64,000 nt of DNA from Poindextera sp035604135 (GTDB lineage: Bacteria; Pseudomonadota; Alphaproteobacteria; Caulobacterales; Caulobacteraceae), in the NCBI GenBank assembly GCA_035604135.1, contig DATNJB010000068.1, positions 6,707 to 70,706 on the forward strand, written 5' to 3'. Numbering within the stretch: the stretch's first letter is position 1; each line of letters opens with the position of its first letter. Positions 37,389-46,100 of the stretch are shown here, in pieces. The notes beneath the pieces are model-generated. The model worked only from the letters and a program-made list of their open reading frames with translations. It was not told where the DNA came from and ran no database searches. Position numbers and translations under genes: made by a program.

Positions 37389-37850
37389 CTAGAGACGCTG
37401 GAGAGCCTCCTCGATGAATCCCCGTTGGCCCGCGAGGATCTTTCGTCGCGCTGCCTCGACCTCGAAGTAGCCGGCCTGGTCGCACTCCGGAACCAGAATG
37501 GTCCGCCCCGAGCGTGGCGGCCACTCCAGCTCGAAGGTGTTGCTCTTGAAGGATGCGAGGTCGAGGTCGGCCTCGACCAGCCAGCAAAGCACCGTCTTGC
37601 CGCCCCTTTGCTTCAGCTGCGCAAGGGCTGTGAACGCGCCCGATACGGTCTGGCCGACCTCTTCCTCGAACTCGCGTACGGCGGCGGCGCGCGGATCTTC
37701 GCCGGGATCGATCAGGCCCTTCGGGATCGACCAGACGCCGACGTCCTTGCCCCGCCAGTAGGGGCCGCCAGGATGTACGAGCAGGAACTCCACGCCGCGC
37801 ACGCGCGAGCGCCGGAAGACGAGAATTCCCGCGCTTGTCTGGCCGGCCAT
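37389..37850 (-). CDS. NUDIX hydrolase
   Basis: The 153-residue protein has a complete NUDIX box, GLIDPGEDPRAAAVREFEEE followed by VG. The N-terminal strand AGILVFRRSRVRGVEFLLVHPGG is typical of Ap4A/ADP-ribose-type NUDIX proteins. The segment VWSIPKGLI suggests a dinucleoside-polyphosphate hydrolase, but the substrate is not certain. It lies 25 bp downstream of the secreted protein gene in the uspA operon. Confidence 0.82.
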   Translation of the reverse strand: MAGQTSAGILVFRRSRVRGVEFLLVHPGGPYWRGKDVGVWSIPKGLIDPGEDPRAAAVREFEEEVGQTVSGAFTALAQLKQRGGKTVLCWLVEADLDLASFKSNTFELEWPPRSGRTILVPECDQAGYFEVEAARRKILAGQRGFIEEALQRL

Positions 37851-37875
37851 CCCGGCATCTTAGCGGTCGATCGGG

Positions 37876-38244
37876 CTAACCGGGACACCAGCGCGCGTGA
37901 AAGGCGCCGAAGCGGTTCTTAAGCTCGTATTCGGTGTGGCCGATCAGCCGGATGTGGTTGACGACCACGAACGGCAGCGACCGATCGGCGTTCTCGAAAC
38001 AGCGGGTGACGACCCGATAGCGGTCGGGCGCGACATGGGCGACCCTGACCGCCTCGCACTGGACGTGCGGCGCCTGGAACACGTAACCGCCGCCGAACCA
38101 GCTCTTGCCTGCCGACGTCGCGCCCAGGCACTCGGAGCCGACGTCGACATAGCGTCCATGCCGAAGCGAAAGCGATCCGCCGGCGACGGCGGTGGACGCC
38201 ACAGCCAAGAGCGCGGCGACGGCGAGGGGAGTCGAGCGCCGCAT
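37876..38244 (-). CDS. Secreted hypothetical protein with four cysteines
   Basis: The 122-residue protein has a Sec signal peptide (MRRSTPLAVAALLAVASTAVAG) and a mature domain with four cysteines. Paired segments CEAVRVAHVAPDRYRVVTRCF and FVVVNHIRLIGHTEYELKN suggest a small beta-rich periplasmic fold. Its ATG overlaps the uspA stop, so it is translationally coupled to a cytoplasmic stress protein, an unusual pairing. Function unknown. Confidence 0.68.
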   Translation of the reverse strand: MRRSTPLAVAALLAVASTAVAGGSLSLRHGRYVDVGSECLGATSAGKSWFGGGYVFQAPHVQCEAVRVAHVAPDRYRVVTRCFENADRSLPFVVVNHIRLIGHTEYELKNRFGAFHARWCPG

Positions 38245-39077
38245 CAGTGGGCCATCAGGACGGGAACAAGCGCGTTCGACAACACGTCGCGGGTCGCGCC
38301 GCCGAAGACGGTCTCGGCCCCGCGGCCGTGGCCGTAGGCGCCCATCACCAGCAGGTCCGCGCGGAACCGATCGCACCCGTCGAGGATCACTTCGCCAACC
38401 GGACGACCGCGGCGCTGGTCGTGGCGGAGCGCGGCGTGGACGCCATGACGCCCAAGGTGGCTCAAGAGCGCATTCGACCACTCGTCCTCGGCCCGGGGGC
38501 CGTGCTCGTCGACGAGGAGAATCTCGACCGCCGTGGCCGTCTCGAGGAAGCCGATTGCGGCGTCCAGCGCGCGCTTGGCGTTGGCCGAGGCGTCCCAGGC
38601 GAGAATGACGTTGTCGAATCCGCGAGCGGCCGGGCGGTCCGGCGCGATCAGGCATGGCGTTCCGCTCGAAAACACGAGCTCGTCGGCCAGCGCGGCTTGC
38701 GCCGGATGATGCGGCTCGGGCCGGCGGACGACGGCGAGGTCGGCGAAGCGGGCGCGCAACACAGTGGCGTCCACCGCCTCGTCCGGCGCCGCAGGGCGCC
38801 ATGTCGCCGGCGCGCCGGCCGCCGCCATCGCCTTGCGGAACGCCCGCTCGATCGGCGCAAGCTGCGCCGCGATGCTCCGGTCGCGCTGTTCGAGCACGGC
38901 GAGCGCGGCAGCCTCGCCGATCGCATAGGCGTCGGCGAACGGCAGGATCGGCTCAGCCGACAGGCAGATGCCCTCGACCGCAGCCCCCTCGCGTCCGGCG
39001 AGCAGGGCCGTGAGCGCGATCGCATCGTCATGCGGGGCGTCGGCCCGCAGGAAGAGAGCGATGTCCTTAATCGGCAT
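38244..39077 (-). CDS. Tandem universal stress protein (UspA family)
   Basis: The 277-residue protein has two Usp domains. The second (about 150-277) ends in GAYGHGRGAETVFGGATRDVL, the G-x2-G-x9-G-(S/T) ATP-binding motif. The first domain is degenerate at that place. It is the first gene of a leftward operon with a secreted protein, a NUDIX hydrolase and possibly nadE. A FixK-type site gives a 17-nt leader and a CATAGT -10, so induction at low oxygen is likely. Usp proteins commonly promote survival without growth. Confidence 0.88.
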   Translation of the reverse strand: MPIKDIALFLRADAPHDDAIALTALLAGREGAAVEGICLSAEPILPFADAYAIGEAAALAVLEQRDRSIAAQLAPIERAFRKAMAAAGAPATWRPAAPDEAVDATVLRARFADLAVVRRPEPHHPAQAALADELVFSSGTPCLIAPDRPAARGFDNVILAWDASANAKRALDAAIGFLETATAVEILLVDEHGPRAEDEWSNALLSHLGRHGVHAALRHDQRRGRPVGEVILDGCDRFRADLLVMGAYGHGRGAETVFGGATRDVLSNALVPVLMAH

Positions 39078-39128
39078 GCAATTCCCCGCTTGTGTAGAGA
39101 ACTATGCGCCGACGCGCCGGGCCGGGCA

Positions 39129-39142
39129 TTGACCCCGATCAA
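39129..39142 (-). promoter_or_regulatory. FixK/FNR-type site before uspA
   Basis: TTGACCCCGATCAA has one mismatch to the consensus. At -41.5 it predicts a start near 39094, 17 nt before the uspA ATG. A minus-strand CATAGT (39101-39106) lies at the -10 position. Confidence 0.72.
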
Positions 39143-39152
39143 GTCGATGGGT

Positions 39153-39359
39153 CTAGGCGCGCGGCTGCCGTGGGCTGCGATTGGCCCAGACGATCAGCGC
39201 GGCCGAGAACGCGATCAAGAGCGCGCCGTTGCCCAGCGTCACCATTGCGTTGTGGCTCAGCGTCGGCAGGAGCGGCGGAAGGATCTTCAGCCCCTGCAGC
39301 GCCCAGACGAAGCCAAAGGCGGCGCCAATTGCGCCGATCACGATCAGGATAGTCTTCAT
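39153..39359 (-). CDS. Small two-helix membrane protein
   Basis: The 68-residue protein has two membrane helices (ILIVIGAIGAAFGFVWAL and NGALLIAFSAALIVWA) joined by a proline-containing loop and a basic tail. It ends 10 bp before the uspA regulatory site and is divergent from the alcohol dehydrogenase. No family is recognised with confidence. Confidence 0.65.
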   Translation of the reverse strand: MKTILIVIGAIGAAFGFVWALQGLKILPPLLPTLSHNAMVTLGNGALLIAFSAALIVWANRSPRQPRA

Positions 39360-39427
39360 GCCGGCGGCGCCTTTCCCCGTTCCGGCCTTCCATGCTGAAG
39401 TCCGCGCCTGGCCGCAAGCAGGGGACG

Positions 39428-40513
39428 ATGCGGATGGCCTTCGAGACCAAGGCGATCATCTCGGACGGCAAGGGCGGCTTCGCCGACGCCACGCTCGAAC
39501 TGGCCGATCCCGGGCCAGGCGAGGTGCTGGTCGAGATCCGTGCGAGCGGCGTCTGTCACACGGACCTCGATTCGCTTCTGTGGGGTCGCCCGCTGATCCT
39601 CGGCCACGAGGGCGCCGGCGTCGCAAAAGCCGTGGGCGAGGGCGTGACCCACGTCGCGCCGGGTGACCGTGTGCTGCTGAACTGGGCCATTCCCTGCGGC
39701 GACTGCGTCCAATGCCGCAAGGGATTGGAGAGCCTCTGCGAAGCCAAGCCGCGCGTGGCCTCCGACCGCTTCCGATGGGCCGACGGCAAGGTGTGGCCGA
39801 GCTTCGGCCTGGGCACGATGGCCGACCACGCGCTCGTGCCGAAGCAGGCGGTGGTCAGGATCGATGTCGAGATCCCCTTTCCATCCGCCGCCATCCTGGG
39901 CTGCGGCGTGATGACCGGCGTCGGTTCGGTGGTGAACGCGGCCAGGGTCGAGCCGGGCTCGAGCGTCGTAGTCCTGGGCTGCGGCGGCGTGGGCTTAAGC
40001 TGCATCCAGGGCGCGCGGCATGCGCGGGCCCGGATGATCATCGCCGTCGACGTCAATGCCGATCGGCTCGCTCTGGCCGAGGCGTTCGGCGCGACGCACC
40101 GGTTGCTCGCCGGCCGCGACGACACGGGCCTGCTCGCGGCCGCCGAGGCGGTGAAGGCGCTGATCGGCCGCGGCGCCGACTACGCCTTCGAATGCACCGC
40201 CGTGCCCGAGCTGGCGACTGCGCCGCTGGCTATGGTCGCCAACGGCGGCATGGCCGTCGCCGTCAGCGGGGTCGAGCAGGTGGTGCCGGTCGACATGCGG
40301 CTGTTCGAGTTCGACCGCACCTACGTGAACCCGCTTTACGGCCAGTGTCGGCCGTTCGAGGATTTCCCCAAGCTGCTGGCGCTCTACGCCGAGGGATCGT
40401 TGAAACTCGAGGAGATGGTCACCGCGACCTTCCCGTTGTCCGCCGACGGCCTGACCGACGCGTTCGCCGCCATGCGCGCCGGCCAGGGCGCGAAGAACGT
40501 CCTGATCCCATGA
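39428..40513 (+). CDS. Zinc-dependent alcohol dehydrogenase (class III-like)
   Basis: The 361-residue protein is an NAD(P)-dependent medium-chain dehydrogenase. The catalytic zinc region shows GVCHTDLD (Cys43) and GHEGAG. The structural zinc cysteines lie in CGDCVQCRKGLESLC, and the nucleotide fold carries VVLGCGGVGLSCIQG. I chose the ATG at 39428 behind AGGGG; an upstream in-frame ATG exists at 39392. Its stop overlaps the start of the NUDIX-methyltransferase gene, so the two are coupled. The substrate may be a primary alcohol or a hydroxymethyl-thiol adduct, and this cannot be decided here. Confidence 0.87.
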   Translation: MRMAFETKAIISDGKGGFADATLELADPGPGEVLVEIRASGVCHTDLDSLLWGRPLILGHEGAGVAKAVGEGVTHVAPGDRVLLNWAIPCGDCVQCRKGLESLCEAKPRVASDRFRWADGKVWPSFGLGTMADHALVPKQAVVRIDVEIPFPSAAILGCGVMTGVGSVVNAARVEPGSSVVVLGCGGVGLSCIQGARHARARMIIAVDVNADRLALAEAFGATHRLLAGRDDTGLLAAAEAVKALIGRGADYAFECTAVPELATAPLAMVANGGMAVAVSGVEQVVPVDMRLFEFDRTYVNPLYGQCRPFEDFPKLLALYAEGSLKLEEMVTATFPLSADGLTDAFAAMRAGQGAKNVLIP

Positions 40514-41682
40514 CCGAGCCCAGGACCACCTATGACGGCGAGCCGATCGCCGAGGACCCGCCGTTCGGGGCGACCGTGGTCGTCTATCGGCGTGTCGATG
40601 CGGGAATCGAGCTGCTTGTGCTGCACCGCGCCCACGACGGACCCGACTACGAGGGAGACTGGGCTTGGACGCCGCCGGCCGGCGCCCGCAAGCCGGGCGA
40701 AGAGCTCGACGCCTGTGCGTGTCGCGAACTGAAGGAAGAGACGGGGCTGGAGATTCCGATCCGCCCCGCGCCGTTGGCCGGCGATTGGCCGGCGTACCAA
40801 GCCGAGGCTCCGGCCGATGTGACCGTCGTGCTCGACGCCGAGCACGACCGCTTCATGTGGCTGGAGCCCGCCGAGGCTCTGGCGCGTTGCCGGCCGGCTA
40901 TCGTCGCCGACCAGATCCACGCGGCCTTGCGCCAGATCGAGAATGCGCCCGTGAGCCAGAACATCTACGACGACCCGGTCTTCTTCGCGGGCTACAGCCG
41001 ACTTCGCCGCTCGATCGAGGGGCTGGACGGCGCAGCGGAGTGGCCGACGCTGCGGGCGATGCTGCCCGACATGCGTGGACTGAGGGTGGTCGACCTCGGC
41101 TGCGGCATGGGCTGGTTCTGCCGCTGGGCCCGTGAGGCGGGGGCCGCCGAGGTCCTCGGCCTCGATCTCTCAGCGCGGATGCTGGAGCAGGCGCGCGCGA
41201 CGACCAGCGATCCGGCCATCGCCTACGAGATCGCCGATCTGGCGAACCTCGACCTGCCGCCGGGAGCGTTCGACCTGGCTTACAGCTCGCTCGCCTTCCA
41301 CTATGTCGCCGATGGCGCGCGCCTGTACCAAGCCGCCGGCCGCGGTCTCGCGTCCGGCGGGCGGCTGGTGTTTTCGACCGAGCACCCGATCTACACCGCG
41401 CCCACCCGCCCAGCCTGGGTGACCGGCGAGGACGGCGAAACGATCTGGCCGCTCAACCGCTATCAGATGGAGGGGCCGCGGGTCACGGACTGGCTGGCGC
41501 CGGGCGTGATCAAGCACCACAGGACGCTGGCGACCACGCTGAACCTGGTGATCGGCGCAGGGTTCGTCGTCGACCGCATCGAGGAGTTCCGCCCGAGCGC
41601 CGAGGAGGTCGCCGCTCAGGCCACGCTGGCCATAGAGCTCGAGCGGCCAATGTTTCTGCTCGTCTCGGCCCATCGCCATTGA
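40510..41682 (+). CDS. NUDIX hydrolase - SAM methyltransferase fusion
   Basis: The 390-residue protein joins two enzymes. Residues about 1-150 are a NUDIX domain with a complete box (GARKPGEELDACACRELKEE then TGL). Residues about 165-390 are a class I methyltransferase with motif I VVDLGCGMGWFCRW and motif II-III LDLSARMLEQA. The ATG overlaps the dehydrogenase stop (ATGA). Sequence upstream stays open in this frame but is a shadow of the dehydrogenase. What links nucleotide hydrolysis with methylation is not known. Confidence 0.85.
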   Translation: MTEPRTTYDGEPIAEDPPFGATVVVYRRVDAGIELLVLHRAHDGPDYEGDWAWTPPAGARKPGEELDACACRELKEETGLEIPIRPAPLAGDWPAYQAEAPADVTVVLDAEHDRFMWLEPAEALARCRPAIVADQIHAALRQIENAPVSQNIYDDPVFFAGYSRLRRSIEGLDGAAEWPTLRAMLPDMRGLRVVDLGCGMGWFCRWAREAGAAEVLGLDLSARMLEQARATTSDPAIAYEIADLANLDLPPGAFDLAYSSLAFHYVADGARLYQAAGRGLASGGRLVFSTEHPIYTAPTRPAWVTGEDGETIWPLNRYQMEGPRVTDWLAPGVIKHHRTLATTLNLVIGAGFVVDRIEEFRPSAEEVAAQATLAIELERPMFLLVSAHRH

Positions 41683-41735
41683 CGGCGACCGCGCGGCGCC
41701 CCGAGAGTCCACTTCAAGCGTCAGGAGGTCCGAGC

Positions 41736-42848
41736 ATGGCCGACACGCAACCGCAGCCACCGTTCTCTCCCGCGGCCAGGACCGCGCTCGTGATCATCGC
41801 AGTGATTGCGACAGGCGCCGCCCTCGTCTGGCTAAGAAGCATCCTGACACCGCTCGCGCTCGCGCTCTTCCTGACGCTGATGATCGACTCCTTCGCGCGC
41901 CTGCTTCGCCGGCGGTTGCACTTCCCGGCGTTGGCGGCGTTGCCGCTGGCGATCCTGATTTCGCTGATCCTGTTTGCCGCCGCCGCATTGATCGTCGCGT
42001 CCAACGCGCCGGGATTCGTCAGCGAGCTCTACGGCTATGCCCCCAAGCTGAACGGCCTCATTGGCCAGATCGGCTCGGCCATGGGCGTTGCGGTGCCGCC
42101 TACGATCGGCCAGCTGGTCCAGCAGCTCAACGCCGCCGCCTACATCGGACCGGTGGCCAGCGCGATCTCCAATTTCGCCGCGGCCGCCTTCCTGGTCATG
42201 ATCTACCTGGGCTTCCTGCTCGCCTCGCGCGCCGGCTTCGAGAAGAAGCTGGCCAGCCTCTACGCCCACCCCGGCGAGCGGCACCGCGCCGCCATGGTCT
42301 TCCTGCGTATCCGGAACGGCGTCGAGGGCTACCTGTGGGTCCAGACGGTGTCGTGCGGGATCATCGCGCTCGGCTCCTGGGGCGTGATGGCCGCCGTTGG
42401 GCTGAACAACGCGGTCTTCTGGGCCTTCCTGATCTTCATCATCGGCTACATCCCGATCATCGGCGGCACGATCGGTTCGATTGCGCCGGCCCTGTTCGCG
42501 CTAGTGCAGTTCGACAGCTGGTGGCGCGCGCTTGTCCTGTTCATAGGCCTGCAGACCATCGGCTTCGCCGTCGGCTCGGTCCTCCAGCCGCGCATGCAGG
42601 GCCGCAACCTGAACATCGACCCCGTCGTCGTGCTGCTGGCGCTGGCCTTTTGGGGGGTGATCTGGGGTATTCCGGGGATGGTCCTGTCGACGCCGCTCAC
42701 GGTGGTGACGATGGCGGTCCTGGCCCAGTTCCCTGGCACGCGCTGGATTGCGGTCATGTTGTCGAGCGACGGCGACCCCCTCGGCACGGCAAAGCTGGCC
42801 GCTCAGATCAAGGCGCGCGCCGAGGCCCATGCGGCGGTCAACGCCTGA
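41736..42848 (+). CDS. AI-2E family transporter (membrane permease)
   Basis: The 370-residue protein has about eight membrane segments and the AI-2E/PerM family signature: an N-terminal pair of helices, a periplasmic helical region, then IIGYIPIIGGTIGSIAPALFAL and the C-terminal IDPVVVLLALAFWGVIWGIPGMVL. AGGAGG lies before the ATG at 41736. Members have been proposed as exporters or Na+/H+ antiporters; the name does not prove autoinducer transport. A hairpin terminator follows about 165 bp later. Confidence 0.87.
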   Translation: MADTQPQPPFSPAARTALVIIAVIATGAALVWLRSILTPLALALFLTLMIDSFARLLRRRLHFPALAALPLAILISLILFAAAALIVASNAPGFVSELYGYAPKLNGLIGQIGSAMGVAVPPTIGQLVQQLNAAAYIGPVASAISNFAAAAFLVMIYLGFLLASRAGFEKKLASLYAHPGERHRAAMVFLRIRNGVEGYLWVQTVSCGIIALGSWGVMAAVGLNNAVFWAFLIFIIGYIPIIGGTIGSIAPALFALVQFDSWWRALVLFIGLQTIGFAVGSVLQPRMQGRNLNIDPVVVLLALAFWGVIWGIPGMVLSTPLTVVTMAVLAQFPGTRWIAVMLSSDGDPLGTAKLAAQIKARAEAHAAVNA

Positions 42849-43013
42849 GGGTGAAAAAAATGCGCCGGCGCCCTGGCGTCCGCGCGATCAACACCTATCT
42901 CAAGTTCGTCCGGGGGCTTTCCCCTCTCTCGGACGGGATCGTTCCGGCCCTGAGCGCTGGATCGTCCCAGACAGCGAAGGCGATCTCGTCGTTCCCCCCC
43001 GCGACGAGAGCCG

Positions 43014-43053
43014 CGCCGCCGGATGGACTTTCCTCCGGCGGCGTTCGCTTTTT
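43014..43053 (+). terminator. Rho-independent terminator before the glutamate dehydrogenase gene
   Basis: A perfect 10-bp GC stem (43014-43023 with 43034-43043) has a 10-nt loop and is followed by TTCGCTTTTT. It ends transcription arriving from the AI-2E transporter gene and isolates the next gene. Confidence 0.8.
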
Positions 43054-43108
43054 CAGGGCGCGAAAAGCGCATAATCGATCCGTAACGTACGGCGGCTAGG
43101 TTTGCGGG

Positions 43109-46100
43109 ATGAACGATCAGCGCTCGATGAGCTCGGCGAACCTGCTCCCCACCTCGGCTGCTCCGATCGACGACCGGCTCGCCGGAACACTCGCCAGGGC
43201 GTTGAACACCGAAGCGCTCGATCCCGTCCAGGCGGCGTTCCTCGCGCAGATGGCCGAGGACTATCAGCCCGAAGAGACGCCCGCGCTGGGCGCCGCTGCG
43301 TTAACGGCGACGCTCGCCGACTTCTGGTCCTTCGCCGCGGAAAAACCCGGCCCCGGACCGGCGATCCGGATCACCCGCGCGGGCGACTACGCTTGCGTGG
43401 ACATCGTCCAGCCGGACTCGCCCTTCCTGGTCGACAGCGTAATGGCCGAGATCGCCGACTCGCCCCCGGTCGTCCGCGGCATGTTCCATGCTGTCGTCGA
43501 GGTCGCGCGCGATTCCACGGGACGGCGCGTTGCAAACGGCCCCGCCAAGCCGGAGTCGATGATCGAGGTCCTGCTCGATCCCATGGCGGACGACCAGGCG
43601 CGGGCGCTGCTCCGGCGCCTCTACGCCACCTTGGGCGACGTGCGGCTGGCGGTGGACGACTACGCCGCCATGCTGGCGATGACAGACCGCGCGATCGGCG
43701 AGCTCGACGCGCGCGCCGGTGACTTGCCGGCCGAACAACTGGAGGAATACCGCGCCTTCCTGGCCTGGATGCGCGACCAGCACTTCATCTACCTCGGCGC
43801 CCGCGTCTACGACTACCCGCGCACGAGCGACGGCGGTTACGCCGCCGAGGAGCCCGCCTACGAGCCGGAGGGGAGCCTCGGCGTGTTGCGCGACCAGCGC
43901 CGCCACGTTCTCCGCCGCTCGAGCGAGCCCGCCATCCTGAGCGCGCAGCTGCGCCGCGAGCTCGATCGCGACACCCCCTTGATCGTCGGCAAGTCGAACC
44001 TGAGGAGCCGGATCCACCGCCGCGCCTACATGGATTACGTCGCGGTGCGCCGCTACGGGCCCGACGGAGGGCCCTGCGGGGAGATTCGCTTCGTCGGCCT
44101 CTTCGCCGCGGAAGCTTACGACGATCCGGTGCAGGACATTCCGCTCCTGCGCCGCAAGGTCGACTACGTGCTGGCGCGATCCGGCAAGCGGCAAGGCGGC
44201 CACAGCGACCGGCGGCTGCACAACATCCTGGAGAACTTTCCGCGCGACGAGCTGTTCCAGATCGGCGAGCAGGACCTGCTGACGGTCGCGCTCGGCATCC
44301 TGCACCTGAACGACCGTCCGCGGGTCAAGCTGTTCACCCGGCGCGACCCGCTCGACCGCTTCGTCTCGATCCTGCTCTATCTGCCGCGGGACGCCTACGA
44401 GGCGGGGTTGGTGCCCCGCGCCGCGCGGATGTTCGCCCAAGCGTTCGGCGGCCGCGTCACCGCCTACTATCCGAGCTTCACCGACAACCCGCTGGCCAGC
44501 GTCCACTACATCATCGGGGTCGAGCCCGGCGCGCATCTCGAGCCCGACGAGGAGCGGCTCGAAGCGGCGATCGCCGAGGTCGCGCGCAGCTGGGAGTCGA
44601 AGCTCGAGGCGGCGCTGCGCGCCGACCCGAACACGGAGTCGCAAGCCGCGACGTTGATGGCCCGCTATGCAGCCGGCTTCCCGCCTGGGTACCGCGACGT
44701 GCACAGCGCGGAAGAGGCCGTCGTCGACGTCGGCGTCATGGAGGGCCTCGGCCCCGACCAACCGGTCGCCGTGCGCGCGCGGCGGCGCGACGGCGATGCG
44801 CCCTCGACCGTCCGCCTCAAGCTCTACCGGTGGAAGGACGCCGCGGCGCTTTCCGACGTGCTGCCGATCCTCGACAACATGGGTCTGAGGGCGCTGGTCG
44901 AGGAAGGGTTCCCGGTTCGCCGGGCCGGCGCCGAGCCCGATCTGGTCTGGGCGCATGAATTCACGCTCAGCCCAGGTGAAGGCGTCGCCTTCGCCGCCAG
45001 CGACAGCGCCTTCGAAGAGACGTTCCTGGCCGTCTGGAACGGGCGGGCGGAGGACGACGGCTTCAATCGTCTCGTCGCCCAGCTGGGGATTCCCTGGCGC
45101 GAGGCGGCGTTGATGCGCGCGCTTTGTCGCTATCGGCAGCAATCCGGACACGATCCAGGACAGGGCGTGCAACAGGCGGCGCTCACCGAGCACGCTGACG
45201 CGGCCAGGCTGCTGATCGAGCTCTTTCACACCCGCTTCGATCCCGACCGCGCCGACGACCACGCGACGCGCGTGGCGAAGGCCGATGGGCTGTGGCGCGA
45301 GATCATCGAGGCCCTGCAGGCCGTCGAGAGCCTCGACGCCGACCGGGTCCTGCGCCGTCTTGCCGCCCTGATCCAGGCCATCACGCGGACAAACTACTAC
45401 CAGATCGGCCCCGACGGCGGCCCCAAGCCCTACATCAGCTTCAAGCTCGCTTCGGGCTTACTCGAGGATCTGCCGGCGCCCAAGCCGTTCAGGGAGATCT
45501 TCGTCGCCGCTCCGAGCGTCGAGGGCGTGCACCTGCGCATGGGGCCGATCGCTCGCGGCGGTATCCGCTGGTCCGACCGGCGCGACGACTTCCGCACCGA
45601 AGTGCTGGGCCTGGTCAAGGCGCAGAACGTCAAGAACGCCGTCATCGTGCCCGTGGGTTCGAAGGGCGGTTTCTATCCCAAGCGACTGCCCAAGGGCGGA
45701 TCGCCCGACGCCGTGCGCGCCGAGGCCGTGCGGGCCTATCGCACGTTCCTGTCCGGGCTCTTGGACCTTACCGACAACCTGGACGCCGCGGGCGCGGTTA
45801 TCCACCCGCCGCTGGTCGTGGTTCACGGCGAGGACGATCCCTACCTGGTTGTCGCCGCCGACAAGGGCACGGCCACGTTTTCCGACATCGCCAATGCGCT
45901 GGCCGAGGACTACGGCTTCTGGCTGGGCGACGCGTTCGCCTCCGGCGGATCGGCCGGCTACGACCACAAGGCCATGGGCATCACCGCCCGCGGCGCCTGG
46001 GAGGCGATCAAGCGCCACTTCCGCGAGTTGGGCAAAGACATCGAGTCGGAGCCCACGACCGTGATCGGCGTCGGCGACATGTCGGGCGACGTTTTCGGCA

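Noticed and set aside
41736..42848. Calling the AI-2E protein a quorum-sensing exporter
   Set aside because: The family name is historical and no luxS or signalling gene is nearby.
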